From an uncultured bacterium (lineage in GTDB: Bacteria; Pseudomonadota; Gammaproteobacteria; Burkholderiales; Burkholderiaceae_E), in the NCBI GenBank assembly GCA_903864485.1, contig CAIPGD010000288.1:1-13691 (forward strand): 13,691 nucleotides of DNA, read 5' to 3'. The notes below the pieces were generated by a model. It was given only the letters and a program-made list of their open reading frames with translations, did not search any database and was not told where the DNA came from. The position numbers were made by a program, and so were the translations under genes. The stretch's first letter is position 1; every line of letters begins with the position of its first letter. Shown here in pieces: positions 6,779-13,184 of this stretch.

Positions 6779-8000
6779 ACTGAATCACATCGGTATCGCC
6801 GGTGCGAAAGCCGGCTTCGCAATACGACAGATAGAAACGCCACATGCGGACGAATCGATCATCAAATCCCAGCGCTGGAAGCGCGTCCAGGCAGTCGAGA
6901 AAGCGTTCGTGCCAGAGGGCCATCGTCTTGGCATAGTCTGCACCGAAGGCATGTCGCTCGACGACCTGCAACCCGGCCCGGGCCGCCTCGCGCTCAAAAA
7001 CCGAGGGCGAAGGCAGCATCCCACCAGGGAAGATGTGCGTCTGGATGAAGTCCATGGTACGCCGGTAGCGCTGAAAACGATCGTCATGAATCGTGATTGT
7101 CTGAACCACGGCGCGTCCCCCCGGGGCAAGCAATCGGGCGACGGCCGCAAACCAGGTTGCCCACCAGCGTTCGCCAACCGCTTCGAACATTTCGATCGAA
7201 ACAATCGCATCGAATTGCCCCTTCGTATCGCGATAGTCTTGGAGGCGCAGATCCGCTTTGGCATCCAGGCCCACCTTTCGCAGTCTGGCCTGGGCCCAAG
7301 CATGCTGCTCGAGTGACAGGGTGAGGCCCGTGACATGATGGCCAGCGCGGGAGGCGGTTTCGGCGAATCCACCCCACCCGCAACCGATTTCAAGCAGCCG
7401 TGCGGCGGGCGCCGCCGCGGTACGCTCGAGTGCGAGCGCATATTTTGCCCGCTGCGCGTCGGCGAGGCTGCGATCAGGATCGCCCTGAAAACACGCGCTC
7501 GAATACGTCATGGTTTCGTCGAGCCAGAGCGCATAAAACGCATTGCCCAAGTCATAGTGAGCGGCAATATTGCGCCGTGACCCCGCCAGCGAGTTGTCGC
7601 GCAGGATCAAATGCCGCAGCCGATCCAGCAGTTGGCCAAACCAAGTGCCGAAGACGGCGGACTCGAGCACGCTGCGATTAAGCGAGGCGAGCATGATCAA
7701 GCCGGTGAGATTGTCGGTGGTCCATTCACCGTCGATCCACGCTTGCGCGAAGCCCACATCGCCGCGCCGCATCAAGGCCGTGATCGGATTCCACGACGCG
7801 AGTTGGAGTGACACTTGCGGTTCGCCGCCGGGGCCAAAATCTTGCACCCGACCCTGTGGATCAATCAGGCGGAGCCTTCCCGTATGCAATTGCGCCAGCA
7901 TGCGCGTCAGGGCGATGGCTGCGACCGGCAGTCGAGCAGGTTGCTGGGGAATGGAGACGGACCGCGAGTGGCCCGGCTGCATCGGATCAATCGAGGACAT
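6759..8000 (-). CDS. cfa: Cyclopropane-fatty-acyl-phospholipid synthase-family SAM methyltransferase
   Basis: The product is 413 residues from ATG 8000. Family hallmarks in order are HYDLGNAFYALWLDE (148-162), TYSSACF (165-171), the SAM-binding LEIGCGWGGFAE (203-214), TGLTLSLEQ (224-232), SIEMFEAVGERWW (268-280) and FPGGMLPS (324-331). The enzyme class transfers a methyl or methylene group from SAM to the double bond of acyl chains already in membrane phospholipids, at the cytoplasmic face of the inner membrane. Whether this copy makes cyclopropane, methyl-branched or other products cannot be read from sequence. The ATG shares one base with the DUF1365 stop (TGATG) and has GGAG nine bases upstream. 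A longer frame begins at a TTG (8072) but overlaps the upstream gene by 73 bp and adds an unconserved leader. Confidence 0.92.
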   Translation of the reverse strand: MSSIDPMQPGHSRSVSIPQQPARLPVAAIALTRMLAQLHTGRLRLIDPQGRVQDFGPGGEPQVSLQLASWNPITALMRRGDVGFAQAWIDGEWTTDNLTGLIMLASLNRSVLESAVFGTWFGQLLDRLRHLILRDNSLAGSRRNIAAHYDLGNAFYALWLDETMTYSSACFQGDPDRSLADAQRAKYALALERTAAAPAARLLEIGCGWGGFAETASRAGHHVTGLTLSLEQHAWAQARLRKVGLDAKADLRLQDYRDTKGQFDAIVSIEMFEAVGERWWATWFAAVARLLAPGGRAVVQTITIHDDRFQRYRRTMDFIQTHIFPGGMLPSPSVFEREAARAGLQVVERHAFGADYAKTMALWHERFLDCLDALPALGFDDRFVRMWRFYLSYCEAGFRTGDTDVIQFVLTHR

Positions 8001-8803
8001 CAGGACGGGCTCCGGGTAATCAAGGTCGAGGGCGGAATGGGCTTTGAGAAGAACGGGACCCGACGGCGCCAAAGCGCAAAGGCCTGCGCGTGGATACGGG
8101 CGATCACGCCCAGCGTAAAGAGCGGGTATCGCAGCAATGCGCGAAGGGCCGACGCTCGATCAAGAGCCTCGGGTGTTCCTGACAGGCTGGTCCGCAGAAG
8201 CGCCTGGCCGGCAGCCGTGTCGAGATCGATGCGGGCGACCCAGCGGTCCTGGCGCCCATGAAATCGAAAGCGATAGCGGCCTTCAATCGCCGCAAACGGC
8301 GAGACGTGAAAGGCTTTGCCGGCGCTCAGCTCCGCGCCGCCGCGCAGGGGTTCGCCGCGTTGATGCAAAAGGTACCCGTGGCGCTCGCCAAACGTATTGT
8401 GTACCTCGGCCAGGACGGCGATGCGCTGCCCGGCCGCGTTGTGGCAATGCCAGAAACTGACTGGCTTGAAGCTGTAGCCAAAGACTCTGGGAAAGGTGTC
8501 GAGCCAGATCGGCCCGTCTGCGACCAAATTGGATTCGGCCAGCCGTTCGCGAATCCAGGTCTGACAAGGCGTTCTACCATCGCCGTGGTCGGATTCATGA
8601 AAGGACAAGGGCGCGGCCCGATTCAGCCCAAAGAGACGGGTGGCGGACTGCAGCTGATCGAGGCGGTGAATCGGCACCCGGATAAAGAATGCCGGGTAGT
8701 TAAAAGCGTGGACGACCGGCGACAAGCGGGTGTGGCGCACTTCTCCGAACGCGATTTGCAGGCCAGCGGGCGCCGTCGGGGTTCGGGTTGTCGATAAGCG
8801 CAT
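8000..8803 (-). CDS. DUF1365 family protein
   Basis: The product is 267 residues from ATG 8803. It carries the blocks typical of DUF1365: GEVRHTRLSPVVHAFNY (20-36), DTFPRVFGYSFKPVSFWHCH (102-121), EVHNTFGERHGYLL (133-146) and KAFHVSPF (163-170). Biochemical function is not established. The family almost always sits between an FAD-dependent amine-oxidase-like gene and a cfa-like methyltransferase, as here, so a role in modifying membrane acyl chains is the usual guess. The start is set by AAGGA five bases upstream. A frame extending to 8920 would overlap the FAD gene by about 98 bp and adds residues lacking DUF1365 character. It lies 19 nt after the FAD gene. Confidence 0.9.
   Translation of the reverse strand: MRLSTTRTPTAPAGLQIAFGEVRHTRLSPVVHAFNYPAFFIRVPIHRLDQLQSATRLFGLNRAAPLSFHESDHGDGRTPCQTWIRERLAESNLVADGPIWLDTFPRVFGYSFKPVSFWHCHNAAGQRIAVLAEVHNTFGERHGYLLHQRGEPLRGGAELSAGKAFHVSPFAAIEGRYRFRFHGRQDRWVARIDLDTAAGQALLRTSLSGTPEALDRASALRALLRYPLFTLGVIARIHAQAFALWRRRVPFFSKPIPPSTLITRSPS
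8010..8013 (-). promoter_or_regulatory. Ribosome-binding site that fixes the cfa start
   Basis: GGAG on the minus strand lies nine bases before the ATG at 8000. With the TGATG stop/start overlap it favours this start over the upstream TTG at 8072. Confidence 0.7.
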
Positions 8804-8808
8804 CAAAA

Positions 8809-8813
8809 TCCTT
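8809..8813 (-). promoter_or_regulatory. Ribosome-binding site that fixes the DUF1365 start
   Basis: AAGGA on the minus strand ends five bases before the ATG at 8803, inside the 19-nt gap after the FAD gene. It rules against the longer frame beginning at 8920. Confidence 0.8.
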
Positions 8814-8822
8814 GGGCAATCG

Positions 8823-10247
8823 TCAAGCGACGAGCGCCTCAGGCACTTGACGTACCCGCTCCGCTCCGTGGGACGCACTGTTTTCTTGATCTTGGCGACC
8901 AAGCTGCGCCAGAATCGCATCGGCCGCTTCCTGGCCGGCCCTCAGGCCGTCCTCATGGAATCCGTATGCCGCCCACGCGCCCGCGAACCAAACCCGGTTC
9001 TTCCCTTGAATGGTCGGCAACGCTTCTTGTGCCGCGAGTGCCTCCAGATCAAAGACCGGGTGGGCGAAGTCAAAACGGCCCAAAACGCTCGATGGTGCGG
9101 GCTCGGTTAATGGATTCAGGCTCACAAACAAGGGCTGTTTGAAGGGGAGCGGCTGGAGTTCCTGGAGCCAGTACGAGACGGACACCGACGCGGGGGCCGA
9201 AGCGGCTCCTTTCGAGCCGGGCTTGGCACCGCGCGAATGCTCGCCGCGGTGCGTCAGGTAATTCCAGGCCCCCCAAGCCCTTCTGCGCCGTGGCATGAGT
9301 GCCGGATCGGTGTGCAGGATGGCCTGGTTTGACTGGGTGCGCAGCGCACCGAGAATCCGGGACTCCGCCGGGGTCGGGTGCTCAAGAGTCGCGAGGGATT
9401 GCCCGGCATGGGAGGCCATCAACACGGCGTCGAATGGCGCCGCTTCGGCCCCCGACCCCTTGGTTTGTGCCGTGACCCAAACTTGATTTTCCGCTCGGCT
9501 GACCCGGGTGACGCGACTATTCAAGTGGACTTGGCCACCCTGTGCGCGCAAGCGCTTCAGGACAGCGTCGACATACTGACGAGACCCGCCCGCCACCGTG
9601 TACCACTGCGGTCGGTCGAAAATCTGCAGGAGACCGTGGTTGTCACAAAAGCGGGCAAAGCTGACTGCCGGAAATCCTAAAATGGTCTCCACTGGGCAAG
9701 ACCAGATCGCACCGGCCATTGGGAGCAAGTAATCATCGCGCAGGGCTTGACTGTAGTTGCCCCGGCGCAGGAGGTCTTCAAGCGTCAGTGCCCGCGACGC
9801 TTCGGAGGGCGTGCGCGCGAGCGCGGTCGCCTCGCGATTAAAGCGCAGCATGTCAAACAGCATGGTCCAAAACCGGGGGCGGACCAGGTTGGTGGGCTGG
9901 GCGAAAACCGCTCGCAGATCGTCTTTGCCGCACCACTCCAGATCGTCTGGACCGATCGAGACGGCAAAGCTCATGTTGGACGGCGCGGTCTCGACCTTCA
10001 GGTCGTCAAACAGGGCGAGTAATCGGGGGTAGGTCCGATGATTGAAGACCAAGAAGCCGACATCGACCGGGTGGGTGACGCCCTCGAGCGTGACATCGAC
10101 GCTGTGGGCATGTCCGCCAGCCACAGTCCCCGCGTCGTAAAGCACGACCTCGCAACTTGGTGCAAGCCGGTGTGCAGCGCCGAGCCCGGTAATTCCTGCG
10201 CCGACGATTGCAACCCTTGGCCTGGCGCCGTCCGCACGCAAGATCAC
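8823..10247 (-). CDS. FAD-dependent oxidoreductase of the amine-oxidase/desaturase-like family
   Basis: The 474-residue product begins with a dinucleotide-binding fold, RVAIVGAGITGLGAAHRL (11-28), followed by an acidic residue ending strand 2 (D38) and GGHAHSVDV (44-52). Near the C-terminus VWFAGAWAAYGFHEDG (about 424-439) matches the FAD-contacting segment of this family. The type, sometimes annotated NAD/FAD-binding or protoporphyrinogen-oxidase-like, pairs with DUF1365 and cfa; a desaturase or oxidase acting on lipid acyl chains is plausible but unproven. A Ser/Ala/Gly-rich, low-complexity stretch around 343-360 appears to be an insertion before the SYWLQELQPL segment. The start is a GTG (10247) overlapping the folE2 stop as GTGA, implying translational coupling. 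Confidence in the fold is high, substrate unknown. Confidence 0.9.
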   Translation of the reverse strand: MILRADGARPRVAIVGAGITGLGAAHRLAPSCEVVLYDAGTVAGGHAHSVDVTLEGVTHPVDVGFLVFNHRTYPRLLALFDDLKVETAPSNMSFAVSIGPDDLEWCGKDDLRAVFAQPTNLVRPRFWTMLFDMLRFNREATALARTPSEASRALTLEDLLRRGNYSQALRDDYLLPMAGAIWSCPVETILGFPAVSFARFCDNHGLLQIFDRPQWYTVAGGSRQYVDAVLKRLRAQGGQVHLNSRVTRVSRAENQVWVTAQTKGSGAEAAPFDAVLMASHAGQSLATLEHPTPAESRILGALRTQSNQAILHTDPALMPRRRRAWGAWNYLTHRGEHSRGAKPGSKGAASAPASVSVSYWLQELQPLPFKQPLFVSLNPLTEPAPSSVLGRFDFAHPVFDLEALAAQEALPTIQGKNRVWFAGAWAAYGFHEDGLRAGQEAADAILAQLGRQDQENSASHGAERVRQVPEALVA

Positions 10248-11062
10248 GCAGCGGCCCGGGTTCCAGTTTTGTCGTGTTCAATCCGTGCGTAGGCCGAGTG
10301 ATTGTGGATTGACTCGAAGTTTTCGCTGTCTACCGCCCAGGCTTCGATCACCTCGATCGCGTCGAGAGCGAGCGCGACGTCACGAACCAGATCTTCGACG
10401 AATTTAGGGTTGTCGTAGGCGCGTTCGGTGACGTATTTCTCGTCAGGGCGCTTGAGCAAGCCCCAAAGTTCACAGGAGGCTGCCTGTTCCGCGATCCGGA
10501 TCAAATTTTCGACGGCCAGGGTTGAGCCAGGGACCAGGCGAGCTTCGATCGTGACGTGCGAACGCTGGTTGTGGGCGCCATAGTCGGAAATCTTCTTCGA
10601 ACAAGGGCAGAGACTCGTGACCGGTACCACCACGCGCAAAGTCACTCGGGTCACGCCTCCTGCGCGACGCGCCGTCAGCGTCACGTCATGGTCAAGCAGG
10701 CTCTCTACGCCCGACACGGGGGCCGCCTTGCGCACGAAGAGGGGGAACTGAAGAATGATGTCGCCGCTGTCGGCCTCGAGTCGAGCCAGCATAACCTCCA
10801 GCATCGAGGCCAGTTCCAGGGGGTCGACCGGGGTCTTGTGGGCATCCAGGACTTCGAGGAACCGAGACATATGGGTTCCCTTGACCTCCGCAGACAATCC
10901 GACGGTCATTTCAATCATGGCGACGGAAGGCTGTGGCCCCGCTGCTGTCGCGATCATCAGAGGGTGTCGGACGCCACGGATTCCAACACGCTGGATGGCG
11001 AGTTGTCGGGTGTCGGCGTTCGACTGGACGTCGGGCAGTTGGAATTTTTCAGGCGCATTCAT
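10244..11062 (-). CDS. folE2: GTP cyclohydrolase FolE2 (type IB)
   Basis: The 272-residue product matches the type IB GTP cyclohydrolases, which convert GTP to 7,8-dihydroneopterin triphosphate, the entry to folate and to queuosine (preQ0) synthesis. Family motifs are GIRGVRHP (27-34), KGTHMSRF (61-68) and VTSLCPCSKKISDYGAHNQR (148-167), which holds the conserved Cys pair C152/C154; H169 lies just after it. NHSAYARI (254-261) closes the protein. Type IB enzymes do not depend strictly on zinc and in many bacteria replace FolE when zinc is scarce, but no Zur-like palindrome is visible upstream here. The ATG at 11062 has GGAG eight bases upstream. It heads the nine-gene minus-strand run and overlaps the next gene by four bases, an unusual partner for a lipid cluster. 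Confidence 0.94.
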   Translation of the reverse strand: MNAPEKFQLPDVQSNADTRQLAIQRVGIRGVRHPLMIATAAGPQPSVAMIEMTVGLSAEVKGTHMSRFLEVLDAHKTPVDPLELASMLEVMLARLEADSGDIILQFPLFVRKAAPVSGVESLLDHDVTLTARRAGGVTRVTLRVVVPVTSLCPCSKKISDYGAHNQRSHVTIEARLVPGSTLAVENLIRIAEQAASCELWGLLKRPDEKYVTERAYDNPKFVEDLVRDVALALDAIEVIEAWAVDSENFESIHNHSAYARIEHDKTGTRAAA

Positions 11063-11404
11063 CTCGGAAACTCCGTTAATCGGCAGGGAAAAGCAGTCTC
11101 GGTCGGATCGGAACCGCGACGCACGGACCCCGCCAGCAGGTGTCCGGACGACTGATAAGACGCTGTGACTTAATTTGGTCTGCGGGAAAACATAAACCTA
11201 TCAAAGATCCCAAGACCCGATTGCGGCCGCGGGTATTCCGTTGCCGCCAAAAAACCAAGGGTTGGATCAAACGCTCTGCAGGCCAATAATTCTGTGGCGT
11301 TAATTCGCGGTCGGTCAAGCCCGGGAAATTCCGCAGGCCGGAGGCCCGAAGTAACCGCGCTCAATTCCAGCATTTTTTCCCGTCAGGCGGGCCCAAAGCC
11401 CGAG
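11063..11404. other. 342-bp intergenic gap between phaM-like gene and folE2
   Basis: No convincing gene is present. Reading the minus strand toward folE2, the gap should hold the 3' end of the phaM transcript and the operon promoter. A weak candidate promoter is TTGACC (11313-11318) and CAGAAT (11289-11294) with an 18-bp spacer. A short CCAA/TTGG stem followed by six T residues (about 11251-11268) is a feeble terminator candidate. Neither is strong enough to call separately. The DNA is less GC-rich than the neighbouring genes around 11166-11215, as expected for regulatory sequence. Confidence 0.5.
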
Positions 11405-12046
11405 TCAGCTCGGGGACCCCCTCGTTGAGTTGGCGCGACCGTTTTTTAGGGCCTCACCGCCATCAACCGCCTGGTTCGGGGGCGATGGCGTGGTAGCGCT
11501 GCGGCCCAATTCGGCGTCCTCGTTCGCGCTTGAAGGCCCGGTTGGGTGATGGGGTGACTTGGTGGTGGGGGCCGGTTGAGCCGCCTGCGTCATCTGGCGA
11601 AAAGGTTGCTGCAGAAAGTCCCACCAAAGCGCCGCTTGGGCCGCCGCGATTGACGACCCTGGTGGCATACCCGCCGCTGGCCCGAGATTGGGGCTCGGGT
11701 TCGCCGATGGCCTGATTGGTTGGTTAGTCAGTGGGTTGGCCGGTGGGTTGAACGGTGGGCTGGCCGGCGGACTTGCAACCATTGCTCCGGCTTTGGTGAA
11801 TGCCTGAAAAGCCGCCACAGTATTGCGTTGGATTTCCAGCGTCTGGATCGTCGTCTGCAACATGGTCTGGTTCAACTGCAACCACTGCTCGACGACCCGA
11901 AGGTCCGCAATCCGACGGTCAATTTCGCCGATGTCCATCGTGGGTTGAAGCGAAGAAGGAACGTTCATTCCGGACCAGGTCTTGCGCATCATCTCGAGGG
12001 CGTCGAACATCGAACTCAAACCGGGACCATCTGCTTGGGTTGCCAT
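11405..12046 (-). CDS. phaM: PhaM-like polyhydroxyalkanoate granule regulator
   Basis: The 213-residue product resembles PhaM of betaproteobacteria, which binds PHA synthase, activates it and tethers storage granules to the nucleoid. The conserved N-terminal region is visible: MFDALEMMRKTWSGM (13-27), PTMDIGEIDRRIADL (35-49), VEQWLQLNQTMLQTTIQTLE (52-71) and QRNTVAAFQAF (73-83). A later helix with ALWWDFLQQPFRQM (139-152) is also PhaM-like. Residues 93-120 form a degenerate four-residue repeat rich in Pro and Asn. The last 55 or so residues are Pro/Ser/Asn-rich with only two lysines, unlike the lysine-rich AAKP tail used for DNA binding in Cupriavidus PhaM. AAGG lies six bases before the ATG at 12046. 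It is monocistronic as far as seen and divergent from the EF-hand gene. Confidence 0.8.
   Translation of the reverse strand: MATQADGPGLSSMFDALEMMRKTWSGMNVPSSLQPTMDIGEIDRRIADLRVVEQWLQLNQTMLQTTIQTLEIQRNTVAAFQAFTKAGAMVASPPASPPFNPPANPLTNQPIRPSANPSPNLGPAAGMPPGSSIAAAQAALWWDFLQQPFRQMTQAAQPAPTTKSPHHPTGPSSANEDAELGRSATTPSPPNQAVDGGEALKNGRANSTRGSPS
11687..11770 (-). repeat. Degenerate 12-bp-period repeat in the phaM-like gene
   Basis: Residues 93-120 read as seven four-residue units (PPAS, PPFN, PPAN, PLTN, QPIR, PSAN, PSPN) with Pro early and Asn or Ser commonly at the fourth place. The DNA shows matching 12-bp periodicity, clearest at about 11715-11765. It lies between the N-terminal helices and the ALWW helix, so it is probably a flexible linker. 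Confidence 0.6.
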
Positions 12047-12275
12047 GTCTAGCCTTGCTCGCGAGTGTGGGCCTGCAAAATGCTGGCCTTATTGCGTTGG
12101 ACGATAGCAGATGCATGGAGGCGCGCGCCGACACCTTGCGGCCCACCAAAAACCTTCACACCCTTGTAAGTACATGTAAAAAGTGTTTGCCCGGGTAAAA
12201 CGGCGTGCACCGAGCGTGCGAAAGGGGTGTGATGACTTCTTTCAAATCTTCAAAACCCGGCGGGACCCACTTACC
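12047..12275. other. Divergent intergenic region upstream of phaM-like and EF-hand genes
   Basis: Together with the adjacent 13-bp repeat array this makes about 335 bp without a gene. It should hold divergent promoters. An AT-richer stretch around 12148-12185 contains the palindrome TACATGTA (12173-12180) but no clear -35/-10 pair. An open frame entering from 12205 is not supported as coding. Confidence 0.5.
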
Positions 12276-12360
12276 CGACTCACTTTCGCGACTCACCTTC
12301 GCGACTCACCTTCGCGACTCACCTTCGCGACTCACCTACCCGACCCACCTTCGCGACTCG
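12276..12360 (+). repeat. 13-bp tandem repeat array in the leader of the EF-hand gene
   Basis: Six full 13-bp units of the form CGACTCACCTTCG occupy 12276-12353, followed by a partial unit. Units 2-4 are identical; the others carry one to three changes. A 13-bp unit would shift the frame at each copy, so the array is better read as untranslated leader than coding sequence. It ends 6 bp before the ribosome-binding site. Confidence 0.93.
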
Positions 12361-12366
12361 TTTTCT

Positions 12367-12371
12367 GGAGG
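12367..12371 (+). promoter_or_regulatory. Ribosome-binding site of the EF-hand gene
   Basis: GGAGG lies ten bases before the ATG at 12382 and decides for this start over the upstream ATG at 12205. Confidence 0.8.
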
Positions 12372-12381
12372 CAACCAAATC

Positions 12382-12996
12382 ATGACTCTCAAGTTAATCC
12401 CACACCAGCCAACGATCAATCCGATAACGGTCCGAAATTCGAAGAATTTGGCGTTTGGTCGGGCGATTTTTATCGTGATTACGGGCGGATTGCTATTGGC
12501 AACGGGGGCTGGCGCCCAAACATCCGAAGTTCGAACCGATCCTCGAACTGAAAGCCGGCCCGAACCCAGGTCCGACAGCGTCATCGAATCCCAGCGAGCG
12601 CCTGGTCCGATGAATCACCACCGTCCGGGCTGGCATGGTCCCGGACATGGTCATAGGCATGGACATGAACATGGACATGGTCAGGGCCAGGGCCAGGGCC
12701 AGGGCCAGGGTTTTCGTCATCCGATGATGGGCTGGATGCTGGGTCGACTGGATACCGACCGCGATGGGGCAATCAGCCGGGCCGAGCTGGAGGCGGAGTA
12801 CCAGCGCCACGTCGCACTCTTCGATCAGGCGGACGCGGATCACGACGGCAAAGTGACCGCCGACGAACTGCACGCGGCGCACGCGCGCCACTGGAAAGAT
12901 CAGCGCCCGGAGCAACGCCGCGAAACTCGGCCTGGCACCGCTCCCCAATCGGAATTGCCGTCGCGCCCTTCGCAGGGGGGCGAACCTGCGCGCTAG
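12382..12996 (+). CDS. Secreted His/Gly/Gln-rich protein with two EF-hands
   Basis: The 204-residue product starts with a probable Sec signal peptide: basic residues to about 27, a hydrophobic core AIFIVITGGLLLATGA (28-43), and a likely cut after A45 (AGA-Q). A disordered Arg/Pro/Glu region follows, then a histidine-rich stretch (79-99: HH, GHGHRHGHEHGHG) likely to bind divalent metals, then a GQ repeat (100-110). Two EF-hand loops with complete ligand patterns come next: D124-x-D-x-D-G ending at E135, and D151-x-D-x-D-G ending at E162. A charged, Pro-rich tail ends the protein. It is probably periplasmic and metal-binding; calcium for the EF-hands and Ni, Zn or Cu for the His tract are inferences. 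The name of the gene is not recognised. Tandem repeats flank it on both sides. Confidence 0.85.
   Translation: MTLKLIPHQPTINPITVRNSKNLAFGRAIFIVITGGLLLATGAGAQTSEVRTDPRTESRPEPRSDSVIESQRAPGPMNHHRPGWHGPGHGHRHGHEHGHGQGQGQGQGQGFRHPMMGWMLGRLDTDRDGAISRAELEAEYQRHVALFDQADADHDGKVTADELHAAHARHWKDQRPEQRRETRPGTAPQSELPSRPSQGGEPAR
12681..12710 (+). repeat. 6-bp-period repeat encoding the GQ tract
   Basis: About five units of CAGGGC encode the alternating Gly-Gln tract between the His-rich stretch and the EF-hands. The preceding bases also repeat, with GGACAT-type units giving HGHEHGHG. The tract length is probably variable between strains. Confidence 0.85.
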
Positions 12997-13018
12997 CGAC
13001 TCGTCTCACGAGAGTCGC
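12996..13018 (+). terminator. Stem-loop immediately after the EF-hand gene
   Basis: GCGA and CTCGT pair with ACGAG and TCGC around a three-base loop, giving nine base pairs with a two-base bulge; the stem begins at the last base of the stop codon. An alternative pairing is GCGACTC with GAGTCGC. No T-tract follows, so it is either a weak or Rho-assisted terminator or a 3'-end stabilising hairpin. Confidence 0.55.
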
Positions 13019-13027
13019 CACGCGCTA

Positions 13028-13082
13028 ATCAGTTGCTGATCAGTTGCTGATCAGTTGCTAATCGGCCCCTAATCGGCCACTA
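13028..13082. repeat. 11-bp tandem repeat (five units) downstream of the EF-hand gene
   Basis: Units 1-3 are ATCAGTTGCTG, ATCAGTTGCTG and ATCAGTTGCTA. Units 4 and 5 are the diverged ATCGGCCCCTA and ATCGGCCACTA. The array is non-coding, sits between the stem-loop and the tRNA promoter, and contains overlapping TGATCA palindromes. Confidence 0.93.
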
Positions 13083-13141
13083 ACCAGCACTTCCCTGATC
13101 CATTCGCAGTATCCCGGGTTGCTCCCGGGGCACCGCTCGGT

Positions 13142-13170
13142 TTGACAACCACGTCGGGCGCGCGAATAAT
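13142..13170 (+). promoter_or_regulatory. Sigma70-type promoter of the tRNA-tuf operon
   Basis: A perfect -35 TTGACA (13142-13147) and a -10 AATAAT (13165-13170) are separated by exactly 17 bp, 14 bp before the mature tRNA-Tyr. The bases after the -10 are GGCCGGC, a GC-rich discriminator typical of stringently controlled stable-RNA promoters. Transcription should start at about 13177. Confidence 0.88.
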
Positions 13171-13184
13171 GGCCGGCTTCCCGT

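Noticed and set aside
8001..8072. Longer cfa start at a TTG
   Set aside because: It overlaps the DUF1365 gene by 73 bp, adds residues without family similarity, and the ATG at 8000 has a Shine-Dalgarno and a TGATG coupling.
8804..8920. 39-residue N-terminal extension of the DUF1365 protein
   Set aside because: It overlaps the FAD gene by about 98 bp; the ATG at 8803 has AAGGA at ideal distance.
11063..11220. Zur box upstream of folE2
   Set aside because: Searched because FolE2 genes are often zinc-regulated; no GTTATA/TATAAC-type palindrome was found.
11076..11318. 80-residue minus-strand open frame in the gap upstream of folE2
   Set aside because: No ribosome-binding site, no motif, and it ends inside the probable promoter region of the operon.
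11360..11395. Terminator at the T-run and CCCG/CGGG stem in the folE2-phaM gap
   Set aside because: On the plus strand the T-run precedes the stem, and on the minus strand the stem is followed by A residues, so neither orientation gives an intrinsic terminator.
12173..12180. TACATGTA palindrome as an operator
   Set aside because: The symmetry stops at eight bases and no promoter pair could be fixed around it, so it may be chance.
12276..12360. CRISPR array
   Set aside because: Units are 13 bp and directly abutting with no spacers, and no cas gene is present; the same reasoning applies to the other repeat arrays.
12205..12381. 59-residue N-terminal extension of the EF-hand protein
   Set aside because: It would translate a 13-bp repeat array that changes frame each unit, and would bury the signal peptide; a GGAGG precedes the internal ATG at 12382.
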